Positions 8,782 to 17,510 are shown, counted from the first letter of the stretch. The stretch is DNA of 64,000 bases from Sporolactobacillus sp. THM19-2 (GCF_004153195.1 NZ_SEMC01000001.1:1-64000), one strand, 5' to 3'. Numbers and translations: made by a program. The notes: a model not told the origin generated them from the sequence alone.

Positions 8782-8796
8782 TGATAACCATTATCA
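8782..8796. promoter_or_regulatory. Fur-like box 1
   Basis: TGATAACCATTATCA matches the 7-1-7 Fur consensus TGATAATNATTATCA at 13 of 14 defined positions. It is about 315 bp upstream of the ABC ATPase gene. PerR and Zur boxes are related, so the regulator is not certain. Confidence 0.6.
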
Positions 8797-8963
8797 ATTG
8801 CAAGGGCGGGTCAGCAAAGAAGAGAAAAATAGTTTAGTGAAAATCAGTACCCTTTTCATTTTGCTCAGGGTTTGTGTTTGAAGATTAATTGTTTATCAGC
8901 CACCTGAATAGTCACAAAACTGTCATGGATAATACGTGCTCGGGGGAGGATATTGATTGAAAG

Positions 8964-8978
8964 TGAGAACCATTATCA
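8964..8978. promoter_or_regulatory. Fur-like box 2
   Basis: TGAGAACCATTATCA matches the 7-1-7 Fur consensus with two mismatches and shares AACCATTATCA with box 1. It lies 134 bp upstream of the ABC ATPase start and fits iron control of that gene. Confidence 0.6.
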
Positions 8979-9111
8979 CTATAATTTTAAGTATACATGT
9001 GATGAAAGTCACAATGCGCTGAGAGCAGTTCATGATGTTCAATCCATTTATATTAAAAATACAGTGATCGACGATATAGAAACAAGAGAACTATAGAAAA
9101 GAGGGAAAATC

Positions 9112-11142
9112 ATGGAGGAAAAAGCTTTACTCAAAATTGAAGATTTGCATCTTTCTTTTGACACGTATGGCGGCGAAATTCAGGCTATTCGCGGAGTGAA
9201 TTTGTCACTTCGAAAAGGTGAGATACTCGGCCTCGTCGGTGAATCCGGCTCTGGAAAATCAACACTGGCAAAGGCAATTATCGGCTTGCTTCCTAAAAAT
9301 AATACACGAATTAAGAAAGGGCGTATACGGTACAAGGGATTAAACCTGGCCGGGGCGAAAGAGCATGTCCTGCAAAGTGTTCGCGGACGAGGGATTTCGA
9401 TGATTTTTCAGGATCCCATGACTTCATTGAATCCGACGATGAAAGTCGGCAATCAAATTATGGAGGCTGTGAAGACGCATCAGAATCTTTCGGGCACTGA
9501 AGCGAAAGAGAAGGCTTTGCAGCTGCTACAACGGGTCGGAATCAAGGATGCCGATCTGCGAATGAAACAGTATCCGCATCAATTTTCCGGTGGCATGCGG
9601 CAGCGAGCGATGATCGCGATTGCATTGGCCTGTAAACCCGATATTTTGCTTGCTGATGAACCCACAACAGCGCTTGATGTCACTGTTCAGGCACAGATTA
9701 TCGAACTGCTGAAGGATATTCAAAAAGAGAACGGCATGTCCATTATTTTTATCTCGCATGATCTCGGTGTGATTGCGAATGTGGCGGACCGGGTAGCCGT
9801 CATGTATGCGGGAAAGATCGTTGAGATCGGCACATCAACGGATATTTTCTATCATTCCAGGCATCCCTATTCGTGGGGGCTGCTCAGTGCAACACCCAGT
9901 CTGGAAACAACTGGTGATGCACTATACACCATACCAGGCTCTCCGCCGAATCTGCAGCAACCCATTCAAGGTGATGCGTTTGCACCGAGAAATAAATATG
10001 CCATGAAAATCGATCAGATCAAACAACCACCGATGTTTCGGGTTTCCGATACTCATTTTGCCGCAACCTGGTTACTGCACCCCGAAGCGCCATCCGTAGA
10101 TGTGCCGGAGGAGATTCGCATGCGCATGCAGCAGGCCGGGAGTAAGCAACGACTCGAACACAAGGAAGATGAAAAAATAAAGCACTCAGGCAAAGTCATG
10201 CTTGAGGTCAATCATTTGAAGAAAACCTTTTTAAATGGGAGAAGCCCGTTGCACGCCGTTGATGATCTTTCACTCAAACTGTATCAGGGAGAGACTTTTG
10301 GCCTGGTCGGTGAATCGGGATGCGGCAAATCGACCCTGGGACGAACCATCATGGGCATCTATAAAGCGTCGGGCGGCAACATACGGTTGGAAGATCAGTC
10401 GATTGGCAATCATCATGGCAAACAAATGAAACGTGCGTTCCATCAACAGGTGCAGATGATTTTCCAGGATCCCTACTCTTCGTTAGACCCGCATTTAATC
10501 ATTGGTCAAATTATCGCGGAAGGAATAGTCCTGAATAATCTTGCAAAATCCAAAGAAGATTTAGAACAGCAGGTTGCCGAACTTCTTACAACGGTTGGTC
10601 TGGAACCGGGCTTTGCCAGACGCTATCCGTATGAACTTTCCGGTGGTCAGCGTCAGCGCGTGGGTATCGCCCGGGCACTTGCCGTTAAACCGGAGCTGAT
10701 TATTGCTGATGAACCTATCTCTGCTCTGGATGTTTCCATTCAGGCCCAAATTGTCAACTTATTAAAGAAGTTACAAAAAGAACGCGGACTCACACTTTTA
10801 TTCATCGCTCATGACCTTTCCATGGTCAAGTATATAAGTGATCGGATCGGTGTGATGTACGCGGGCAAGATCGTCGAACTCGCGCCGGCAGATGATCTGT
10901 ATCAATGCCCGCTCCACCCATATACAAAGGCATTGATTTCGGCGATCCCGCAGGCGGATCCACTTCGCGAGCAGCATAAAAAAAGATTGATCTTTCAGCC
11001 GGATCGTCAGAAGACAGGAGAGACAGCGAAGAAGAGACTGCGCCAAATCATTCCCGGACATTTTGTCTCCTGTGACGAGAGTGAAGTATCCGTATTGAAG
11101 GATAAGTATGAGCGGTTATCTCAGTCTAAAATACGGGGTTAA
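9112..11142 (+). CDS. Fused double ABC ATPase, oligopeptide/dipeptide/nickel type
   Basis: One 676-residue chain holds two complete ABC ATPase domains of the DppD/OppD and DppF/OppF types. The first has Walker A GESGSGKST, signature FSGGMRQR and Walker B ILLADEPTTALD. The second has GESGCGKST, LSGGQRQR and LIIADEPISALD. Each is followed by the family's C-terminal tail (RHPYSWGLLSATPS; LHPYTKALISAIP). It should energise import of peptides, nickel or metallophore complexes, but no permease or binding-protein genes are adjacent. The two Fur-like boxes upstream suggest a role in metal or metallophore uptake. The ATG follows a GAGGG ribosome site. Fusions of this kind are known in the family; the orphan position is unusual. 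Confidence 0.85.
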   Translation: MEEKALLKIEDLHLSFDTYGGEIQAIRGVNLSLRKGEILGLVGESGSGKSTLAKAIIGLLPKNNTRIKKGRIRYKGLNLAGAKEHVLQSVRGRGISMIFQDPMTSLNPTMKVGNQIMEAVKTHQNLSGTEAKEKALQLLQRVGIKDADLRMKQYPHQFSGGMRQRAMIAIALACKPDILLADEPTTALDVTVQAQIIELLKDIQKENGMSIIFISHDLGVIANVADRVAVMYAGKIVEIGTSTDIFYHSRHPYSWGLLSATPSLETTGDALYTIPGSPPNLQQPIQGDAFAPRNKYAMKIDQIKQPPMFRVSDTHFAATWLLHPEAPSVDVPEEIRMRMQQAGSKQRLEHKEDEKIKHSGKVMLEVNHLKKTFLNGRSPLHAVDDLSLKLYQGETFGLVGESGCGKSTLGRTIMGIYKASGGNIRLEDQSIGNHHGKQMKRAFHQQVQMIFQDPYSSLDPHLIIGQIIAEGIVLNNLAKSKEDLEQQVAELLTTVGLEPGFARRYPYELSGGQRQRVGIARALAVKPELIIADEPISALDVSIQAQIVNLLKKLQKERGLTLLFIAHDLSMVKYISDRIGVMYAGKIVELAPADDLYQCPLHPYTKALISAIPQADPLREQHKKRLIFQPDRQKTGETAKKRLRQIIPGHFVSCDESEVSVLKDKYERLSQSKIRG

Positions 11143-11234
11143 ATCATGATTGAGTGCCTGATAAAGATCGTGGTGAAAAAAAGAGCTCACACGCCTGCTC
11201 CTGCCTGCTGAATCAGAAAGGAGAATCGTTATCG

Positions 11235-11480
11235 ATGACTGCACGTTCAAAACACGATTCCGAAATGATTGAAATATGGGATGATGTCGTTCGGATCAGG
11301 GATCTTGTGCTCGCGATTGCGATCAACAGCATAACAACATTAGGCGGTTATTTTGCCGCACCGGACCATGCGCCAATGCCACTCTTATTTGGCTTAATCG
11401 GAGCGGTGATCGGGTTTATGATTTGCTCACTTTTCATTAAACCAAAACGCATTTTTGAAAAGTCGGAAAGGAAGAAATAA
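11235..11480 (+). CDS. Small two-helix membrane protein, TctB-like partner
   Basis: An 81-residue protein with two hydrophobic segments (about 25-42 and 50-69) and a basic C-terminus (KPKRIFEKSERKK). It ends three bases before the TctA-like permease gene and is surely cotranscribed with it. In tripartite tricarboxylate transporters a small membrane protein (TctB) accompanies TctA, so I infer a similar partner role; sequence likeness to TctB is not obvious. The ATG at 11235 has AAAGGAG eleven bases upstream; a GTG at 11154 would overlap poorly ribosome-served sequence. Confidence 0.6.
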   Translation: MTARSKHDSEMIEIWDDVVRIRDLVLAIAINSITTLGGYFAAPDHAPMPLLFGLIGAVIGFMICSLFIKPKRIFEKSERKK

Positions 11481-11483
11481 CGG

Positions 11484-12833
11484 ATGGATCTGGTTCTTTT
11501 AGCCGAAATGATCGTTGCAGCGGTTGCAGCTGCACTTTTATATACAATTATTGGCATCATCCCGGGGACGGACGAAACGGCCGTTCTGGTTCCCGTCACA
11601 CTGATCTTAGTGCTCGCCGGTGTTCAACCCGTCGTTGTCCTCTGCTTTTTTATCTCAGCTGTGATTGCCAATAACTTGATGGATGCGGTACCTGCCGCCG
11701 TTGTCGGAATTCCCGGCGGCGTTATGGCAAGTCCGCTCGTTGGTCATGCGCTGTTACTTAAACGAAAGGGGATGGCCGACCAGTCGCTGCGCAAAATGGC
11801 CGGGGGTTCACTGATCGGCGTACTGGTCAGTGTTCCGGTCAGTCTGCTGCTTGCAAGAAGTCTGATCCCGCTTGCCGAAGCCATTAAAGCGTACGCCAAC
11901 CCGCTCTTCTTTGCCGGCGCCGTTTTACTTGCCTTGCTGAGTAAGAATAAGGTACTGGCACTTGCCTCCATTCTCCCTTTCACACTGCTCATTGAAGGGC
12001 TGCGCTATCTCTATTGGGGCATCGGCATTGTACCAAAGGGAACCACGGTGTTCATTTCGTTCTTTCTCGGCATTACGATTGGGCCGATCATCCTGACTCT
12101 GTTTGAGCTCCTGAATAAAGAGAAAAGAGAACAGATGAAGTGTGATCAGCCGCGCAGGATTACCCTTCAGAAAGTGCCCTTCGAATGGAAATCGCTCAAT
12201 CCGTTTCACGCGTTGAAAAAGCAGGAATGGGTCACAAGCGCCGGAGCGTCATTGGTCAGCTGTTTTACTTTTATTCTCAGCCCGGTCGGGATGACGACAC
12301 TTCTTGGCGAACTCTTTTCAAAACGAACGCAGGATCCGGTTGAACGGTCGGTACTTGCAATTACAACGATGAATGCACTGGCAAACGCGACCTATCTTTC
12401 CGGGACGCTGATCCCGCTGATCGCGTTAGGCATCCCCCTTTCTCCGGTTGCCATAGGTCCTGCTCATGCGCTGTTTGACGCGCCGCCAGTCTTTACTGCA
12501 ACCCGCAATATGCATCATATCCTTTCACAGGCCGATTTCATCTGGGCGACAGTGATTGGCGCCGGCGTTGCACTCATGGTCACGTATACGCTGGCAATCA
12601 AATATGCGCAATCAATTTGTGCCTTTGTGTTTAAACGGATTCCCCACGAAGCCATCCTCGGCCTGTTTTTCGCTTTCGTTCTCCTGCTTGCGTATATGGA
12701 TGCGGGTTGGATGAATATCGGCGGCGTTATGCTGATTGGACTTTTTTCCGGACTGCTTCACCGCTGGGGTGTGGGTTACGGGATATTATTCATGGTCCTG
12801 TATGCGGCGCCATGGCTCGTTTTGGTATTCTGA
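11484..12833 (+). CDS. TctA-family transporter permease
   Basis: A 449-residue, highly hydrophobic protein with ten or more membrane segments. The early GIIPGTDETAVLVP stretch and the later repeat-like TTLLGELFSKRT / LIPLIALGIPLSP resemble the two halves of TctA, the large permease of tripartite tricarboxylate transporters. Typical TctA is about 500 residues. No periplasmic-type binding protein (TctC) gene is nearby, so this may be a binding-protein-independent carrier or use one encoded elsewhere. The substrate is unknown; carboxylates are a family-based guess. Confidence 0.7.
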   Translation: MDLVLLAEMIVAAVAAALLYTIIGIIPGTDETAVLVPVTLILVLAGVQPVVVLCFFISAVIANNLMDAVPAAVVGIPGGVMASPLVGHALLLKRKGMADQSLRKMAGGSLIGVLVSVPVSLLLARSLIPLAEAIKAYANPLFFAGAVLLALLSKNKVLALASILPFTLLIEGLRYLYWGIGIVPKGTTVFISFFLGITIGPIILTLFELLNKEKREQMKCDQPRRITLQKVPFEWKSLNPFHALKKQEWVTSAGASLVSCFTFILSPVGMTTLLGELFSKRTQDPVERSVLAITTMNALANATYLSGTLIPLIALGIPLSPVAIGPAHALFDAPPVFTATRNMHHILSQADFIWATVIGAGVALMVTYTLAIKYAQSICAFVFKRIPHEAILGLFFAFVLLLAYMDAGWMNIGGVMLIGLFSGLLHRWGVGYGILFMVLYAAPWLVLVF

Positions 12834-12956
12834 TCAGGATCCGTTCCGGGGGCTGCGCCCGAAACATTCGCCGTGCTGATGCGCACAGGGTGCAGGATGG
12901 ATCACTGACCGGCTCTTTTATTTTTGCCAATGAACCAGATTCAGGAGGTAACGAAG

Positions 12957-13538
12957 ATGGACGTGTTAAAAGATCTTTTTAATCAAATAAAAGCAGATCC
13001 TGAAAATATTCGTTTCACAAATAGAAACATCGATCCGCTCTACTATGCCGCTCCAACAGCAAAGCTGTTGATCATCGGGCAGGCTCCGGGTGAGATCGCG
13101 CAGAATACAAAGATAATATGGAATGATCGAAGTGGCGTGCGGTTACGGGAATGGATGGGTGTATCAGACGATACTTTCTATCATTCGGGGAAAATTGCCG
13201 TGCTTCCGATGGATTTTTATTTTCCCGGCAAAGGGAAGAGTGGCGATTTGCCGCCGAGGAAGGGATTCGCGGCAAAGTGGCATGATCCAATCATCAGGGC
13301 GATGCCGGACATCGAGTTAACTTTATTAGTCGGCTCCTACGCACAAAAGTACTACCTGAAGACGCATTCAAAAATGACATTAACTGAAATTGTTAAAGAT
13401 TATCGCCGTTATTTACCTGACTATTTTCCATTGGTTCATCCGTCACCACGAAACACTATTTGGATAAAAAGAAATCCCTGGTTTGAGGACAGCGTCTTAC
13501 CGGATTTGAAGAAATTGATTAACCGGATTTTATCGTAA
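12957..13538 (+). CDS. Uracil-DNA glycosylase family protein
   Basis: A 193-residue protein of the uracil-DNA glycosylase superfamily. Motif 1 is IIGQAPGEIAQ, and the motif-2 region is PLVHPSPRN near the C-terminus, where the His-Pro-Ser loop inserts into DNA. The central block RSGVRLREWMGVSDDTFY and GKGKSGDLPPRKGFAAKW is shared by a Firmicutes subgroup that is often annotated but little studied. It should remove uracil or a related base and leave an abasic site. AGGAGG eight bases before 12957 fixes the start. The next gene, 66 bp downstream, encodes a UvrC-like nuclease, suggesting a combined base-removal and incision role. Confidence 0.8.
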   Translation: MDVLKDLFNQIKADPENIRFTNRNIDPLYYAAPTAKLLIIGQAPGEIAQNTKIIWNDRSGVRLREWMGVSDDTFYHSGKIAVLPMDFYFPGKGKSGDLPPRKGFAAKWHDPIIRAMPDIELTLLVGSYAQKYYLKTHSKMTLTEIVKDYRRYLPDYFPLVHPSPRNTIWIKRNPWFEDSVLPDLKKLINRILS

Positions 13539-13604
13539 ATCCGAATCGAACCGTCTATATGTGCTGATTCAACCGACAGATGATGAAATGCGGAGGTGAA
13601 ATAG

Positions 13605-14699
13605 ATGAATCAGGTGATTCGAGATAAACTTTCCTTGCTTCCGAAACAGCCCGGTTGTTATCTGATGAAGGATTATCGTGGTACGGTCATTTATGTTGGA
13701 AAAGCAAAGATCTTAAAGAGACGCGTACACTCTTACTTCATCGGCAAACATAATCCAAAGACGGAGAAATTAGTGAGTCAAATTGTTGATTTTACGTTTA
13801 TCGTGACTGCATCTAATGTTGACGCACTCATTCTGGAAAATAATTTAATTAAAAACTATCGTCCTAAATACAACATTTTGCTGAAAGATGATAAAAGCTA
13901 TCCTTATATAAAAATAACGGATGAGCGCAATCCAAGGCTCATCATTACTAGACAGGTAAGCAAAGATAAGGGAAAATATTTCGGCCCCTTTCCCAATGTA
14001 AGTGCCGCTAATGAAACAAAAGCATTGCTGGACCGTCTCTATCCACTAAGACGGTGCCCGCTTACCGCGCGGCGCCCCTGTCTCTATTACCAGATTGGCC
14101 GATGCATTGGGTGTTGTGCCAGAGAAGTAAGCGAAGAAGAATATCGCCAGGTAACGCGTAAAATCGTTCATTTTTTCCATGGCGGGTTCAGAGCGGTTGC
14201 GCGAAAATTAAAAGAAGAGATGCGGGAGGCCTCGGATCGTTTAGACTTTGAGAAGGCCCGGGATCTCCATGATTTGATCTCTTGTATTGAAGCGACGATG
14301 GACAGGCAGTGCATCAATAACCTGGATTTCGTCGATCGCGATGTGTTCGGTTTCGCTTTTCAGAAAAGCTGGCTATGCGTGCAGGTTTTCCATATTCGCT
14401 GCGGGAAATTAATACAGCGCGCAGCTTCATTCTTTCCCGTGTATGCTGAGCCGGAAACGGGTATTCGTACTTATCTGGGACAATTTTATTTAGGCCATCG
14501 CCATATCAGGCCAAAAGAAATCTTAATGCCGGAATTGGATGATGATAAAACGATCCAGGAATTTCTGGGCATCCGTTTGATCCATCCCAAACGGGGCACG
14601 AAAAAGAATCTTGTACAGATGGCCTGCCAAAATGCACGCATCGCGTTGCAAAATAAGCTGTCATTATCGAAATTGGAATCAACGGGCATTAAGAACTGA
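13605..14699 (+). CDS. UvrC paralogue truncated to its N-terminal half
   Basis: The 364-residue protein follows UvrC from its first residues (LPKQPGCYLMKD, VIYVGKAKILKRRVHSYF) through the GIY-YIG nuclease domain (about 12-95), the DDKSYPYIKIT and YFGPFPN blocks, a Cys-containing segment (CIGCC), the UVR segment (about 195-230) and on to the KKNLVQMACQNA region. It stops at a normal TGA just where UvrC would begin its RNase-H-like second nuclease and helix-hairpin-helix domains. Full UvrC is about 590 residues. It could therefore make only the 3'-side GIY-YIG cut, like Cho. The frame is intact and well started, so it looks like a functional paralogue rather than a pseudogene. Confidence 0.8.
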   Translation: MNQVIRDKLSLLPKQPGCYLMKDYRGTVIYVGKAKILKRRVHSYFIGKHNPKTEKLVSQIVDFTFIVTASNVDALILENNLIKNYRPKYNILLKDDKSYPYIKITDERNPRLIITRQVSKDKGKYFGPFPNVSAANETKALLDRLYPLRRCPLTARRPCLYYQIGRCIGCCAREVSEEEYRQVTRKIVHFFHGGFRAVARKLKEEMREASDRLDFEKARDLHDLISCIEATMDRQCINNLDFVDRDVFGFAFQKSWLCVQVFHIRCGKLIQRAASFFPVYAEPETGIRTYLGQFYLGHRHIRPKEILMPELDDDKTIQEFLGIRLIHPKRGTKKNLVQMACQNARIALQNKLSLSKLESTGIKN

Positions 14700-14730
14700 T
14701 TATTGCCCGTTCAAAGGGGGCATCTGGGTT

Positions 14731-15588
14731 ATGTCCTGTTCTCATATAAAGAGTAAAACCCTCTCTTCAAACAGAGGGGATGCAAAGCAATTAATGGAAG
14801 CCTTTATCGCATCCGGTGCGTATAAACGGCTAAAAGAACTTGAAAGGGAAGGGAAGGCACTTCGAGATCGTGTGCGCTGTTGTCTCAGCAGTGGTGAATC
14901 AAGAAGGTACGAAATTGGCAGTCATCTGGTGGCGAAGTTCATTCCTAAAAAAATTTATCAATATGATTACACTGGACTTAATGAGTATCTGTATAATCTT
15001 GGATTACTCCAGAGGCTGACGATACTGACCAGTCGCAATTTGAATAAAGACCAGCAACTGCTGGACTTATTTGAACCGTACCACTTAACTCCGGAATATT
15101 ATGTGAAGCCCTCTTTTAATCGGGCGGGGCAGGAACTGATAAAGAGTGAGCAAACACCTGAAGTGAATTTGACTCTGAACGATGCGGCAATAAGAATCAG
15201 CCGAAATCGCAGTCATTTAAAAGCCGTAAAAGCTGAGTATGACAAGCTGAAGGATGAATTGGCCAGATCCAGTCAATTAGCTGTGGAAAAGAAAGTGACC
15301 TATAAATATGGCTCATTATCCCTTCTTCGAAAACCCCTGCGTTATCGGTTCACGCATCGTTCAAATCAAAGGATGATTCATGCGTTAATTGAATTTGGGA
15401 AACCAGACTTTGATGGCATTGAGCATTACATGTTTAAAGGAATCATTAAAAAGAGCGAATTTGAGGCATTCAGGAAGCTTAAGGATATTCGATTAGATTT
15501 TGTTATTCTTGACTTGGATGATGAGGCGAAGATGCAGAATTATTTCCACCGAAAAAGGGCCAGGCATTTACTCTTTTTGAATGAGTGA
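14731..15588 (+). CDS. Uncharacterised protein downstream of the UvrC paralogue
   Basis: I do not recognise this 285-residue protein. It is basic and mostly helical, with a likely coiled coil around residues 165-200 (NRSHLKAVKAEYDKLKDELA). It has no signal peptide or membrane segment. There is one aromatic-rich block (KKIYQYDYTGLNEYLYNLG) and a basic C-terminus (YFHRKRARHLLFLNE), which could contact nucleic acid. The ATG at 14731 is ten bases after AAAGGGGG and 31 bp after the UvrC-like gene, so the two are probably cotranscribed with the glycosylase. An earlier in-frame start (14611) would overlap the UvrC-like gene and lacks a ribosome site. Confidence 0.6.
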   Translation: MSCSHIKSKTLSSNRGDAKQLMEAFIASGAYKRLKELEREGKALRDRVRCCLSSGESRRYEIGSHLVAKFIPKKIYQYDYTGLNEYLYNLGLLQRLTILTSRNLNKDQQLLDLFEPYHLTPEYYVKPSFNRAGQELIKSEQTPEVNLTLNDAAIRISRNRSHLKAVKAEYDKLKDELARSSQLAVEKKVTYKYGSLSLLRKPLRYRFTHRSNQRMIHALIEFGKPDFDGIEHYMFKGIIKKSEFEAFRKLKDIRLDFVILDLDDEAKMQNYFHRKRARHLLFLNE

Positions 15589-15629
15589 ATGAGAAGGCCG
15601 TGACAGCTTTTTTTGATTGATAAGTGATT

Positions 15630-15672
15630 AACGCCCGCGACTCGCCACTTTAGTGGCGGGAGGTTCACTTTG
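15630..15672. repeat. Hairpin resembling an IS200/IS605 right end
   Basis: CGCCAC-TTTA-GTGGCG (15643-15658) followed by GGGAGGTTCAC has the look of the subterminal hairpin at the right end of IS200/IS605 elements. No tnpA or tnpB is present, so it would be a solo end. A transcription terminator for the preceding gene is a possible alternative, although there is no clear U-run. Confidence 0.35.
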
Positions 15673-15748
15673 TGAAAAAGAATCGAATCATGGGTGAATC
15701 TGGCTGTTCTAAAGCCTGAATGAATAAGACCATTGACGTTGAAAAAAA

Positions 15749-15895
15749 CGGTTTATAAGTGAAATCTGAGAAGTGTGCAGAAGTCGGCATGCCAGATGAA
15801 CTTATAAATAAGTTTGAAGAACGTCCCGACTTGAAAACAGCTTTTGCCGCCCTGACGTCAAGGCGGCAAAAGGGGAAATTAGACTTCGCACAAAA
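15749..15895 (+). pseudogene. Fragment of a ydeI-like gene
   Basis: The stretch encodes GMPDELINKFEERPDLKTAF and then AALTSRRQKG, clearly related to the segment at about 20500-20590 (MPEELNNKFEERPGLKTAF, EVLTPGQQK). It is only the middle of the gene, with no start domain, and it diverges after the RQKG block. Together with the larger remnant at 20106-20786 it lies in direct orientation on both sides of the phosphoribosyltransferase island. Confidence 0.65.
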
Positions 15896-15904
15896 ATAAA
15901 AGAA

Positions 15905-16045
15905 CAGGCATCAGTACGGAGCCACGTATCGCTCACAACTGAACCCGTTCCCTTGTCCATGGATTAGTCTGTCCATTTTGATGAGGTTTATTCAGGCATC
16001 AGACGGTGAACGTGGAGCGAGCAATTGAACTCGTTCCCTTGTCCG
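15905..16045. repeat. Imperfect ~53-bp direct repeat, two copies
   Basis: Copy 1 (about 15905-15958) and copy 2 (about 15993-16045) both start CAGGCATCAG and end in GAAC-C/T-CGTTCCCTTGTCC, with moderate identity between. The copies are about 35 bp apart. They may be remnants of a duplicated gene end; no function is evident. Confidence 0.45.
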
Positions 16046-16067
16046 ATTTTCATAGATTTTCTGGAAA

Positions 16068-16446
16068 CTACTTTACCAAACTCTGTCTTATTTCACGGAT
16101 TTTAGCGAAGAGCCGAAAGAGCTGGCTGGTGTCAGCGTAGTATCGATAGACAAAGAGGTAGTCATGATTACGCTGTTGAACCCTGCCCCGCCTGATTTCG
16201 CGAGAGATGGTACTACGACTGCGATGAAGCAGACGGCTGATTTCGGCTTTTGACTTACCAGCGTTCAAATACGCTTCAATTGTGCCTCTTTCTTCTGGTG
16301 TGAGTTGTTGGTAATGCTCGGCAGTGCTATTCTTAGATTGGGTCATGGAGATTTCCTTTCTTTAGAGTTTTGCCACTTTAAGTTTAGGTTTCCATGGCCT
16401 ATTTGTGTAATCTTGATGTGTTGCACTTAGATTTTAAATCCGGGTT
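16068..16446 (-). mobile_element. Truncated IS30-family element
   Basis: The minus-strand frame 16068-16346 encodes the first 92 residues of an IS30-type transposase: YQQLTPEERGTIEAYL, then the helix-turn-helix AEISRLLHRSRSTISREI. Everything after the DNA-binding region, including the DDE core, is missing. The start side keeps an IS30-like terminal sequence (about 16423-16446, GCACTTAGATTTTAAATCCGGG), while the other end is lost, so the element cannot move. Confidence 0.75.
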
Positions 16447-16512
16447 TTTAAATGAGTATACTCTTAGCTCATATCACCCTTCCATCAGTAACATAAATTA
16501 GTTATAATATAG

Positions 16513-16785
16513 GTGCAGGGAATATACGTTCGTTGTGTTGATGGCTTCATCTGGCCAAAATGTGGCTGCATCAAATTTTATGCGACCATGTCGGCGGCTT
16601 CCGCTTTATTTTTACCTCAAGTAGGGTCATCAAACACTTCTACCGTAGGAAATGTTATGGAAAAGACCCATACCCGGCCAGAGAAAATTGTTCTGGGCAA
16701 TTTATCTGGCGGCTAAAGATAATCGAGGTCTCTCGCCAGTCCTGCTATGCGTCAACACCAACTATCATGAGCTGACAGAATAATC
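16513..16785 (+). pseudogene. Decayed IS1595-type transposase
   Basis: Read across several frames, the DNA spells the N-terminal zinc-ribbon region of an IS1595-family transposase: WPKCGCIKFY, then GNVMEKTHT, then a frame change to AKDNRGLSPVLLCVNTNYHEL. At least two frameshifts separate these blocks and the catalytic part is gone. It differs from the intact IS1595 element at 18601-19716, so it is an independent, older insertion. Confidence 0.6.
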
Positions 16786-16915
16786 AGGTGAATTATTGAT
16801 AGTTTCCTATATGTGGATATTAATGATCAAACTGGGACGACTGCTATTCTATTTTGAATCTATCTTTAATATTTTCAAAATGTACTCACATTGCTGAGAA
16901 GCGGAGAGAATATCG

Positions 16916-17488
16916 ATGAATGTATCTATTAATCCTGAAAAAGTCGAAGGATTTTGGGATGAAGGCTATACTTTAGATAGGCATACTAAATATAGTACGT
17001 GTATTGGATACGATGATAACGGACACCCTATGTTTGACACAATAAGAACAGGACTGGGTGAGGTTCTTTATAAGTTTAAATATCAGGGGAACCACGAAAA
17101 GCTAAATGATATCATGGAATTTGTTGTTCCTTTTCTGAGAAAGTGGAATACATTAAGTTCAGTTGACTTTGTAGTTCCAGCACCTTTTTCTAAAAACAGA
17201 GTGTATCACCCAGCAAATGAAATAGCAAAACGGATCTCAGGGGTCATCGGCAAGCCATATGAAGATGTACTAAAAAAGACAACAAATACTGAATCAAAAG
17301 ATCTCACGGAGAAGAGTCAAATCAGGGGAACAATAGTTATAATAAAAAAGCCGAGGCGTCCACATAATATACTACTTGTTGATGATTTAATTGCTTCAGG
17401 AACTACTTTAAATGAGTGTACAAGAGTGTTAAAATCAAACGGATGCGATAAGATATTTGTCATTGCAATGACGAGAACCAATAAATAA
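16916..17488 (+). CDS. ComF-like phosphoribosyltransferase, partner of a SLOG protein
   Basis: A 190-residue type I phosphoribosyltransferase. The PRPP loop is ILLVDDLIASGTTLNE (about 152-167), and GEVLYKFKYQGNHEK and DFVVPAPFSKNR match blocks of the ComF family. Unlike ComF it has no N-terminal zinc ribbon and begins with a domain of its own (FWDEGYTLDRHT). The gene is AT-rich against its surroundings. GGAGAG eight bases before the ATG supports the start, and the SLOG gene follows after 22 bp, so they form an operon. PRTase plus SLOG/DprA-like partners occur in toxin-antitoxin or defence settings (compare PsyrTA/RqlHI, which adds a RecQ-like helicase). The substrate is unknown. Confidence 0.75.
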   Translation: MNVSINPEKVEGFWDEGYTLDRHTKYSTCIGYDDNGHPMFDTIRTGLGEVLYKFKYQGNHEKLNDIMEFVVPFLRKWNTLSSVDFVVPAPFSKNRVYHPANEIAKRISGVIGKPYEDVLKKTTNTESKDLTEKSQIRGTIVIIKKPRRPHNILLVDDLIASGTTLNECTRVLKSNGCDKIFVIAMTRTNK

Positions 17489-17510
17489 AGTTGAATGGAG
17501 GGTAAATTAA

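Noticed and set aside
16916-17488. The normal competence gene comF
   Set aside because: It lacks the N-terminal zinc ribbon, is not next to comFA/comFB, is AT-rich, and is paired with a SLOG gene.
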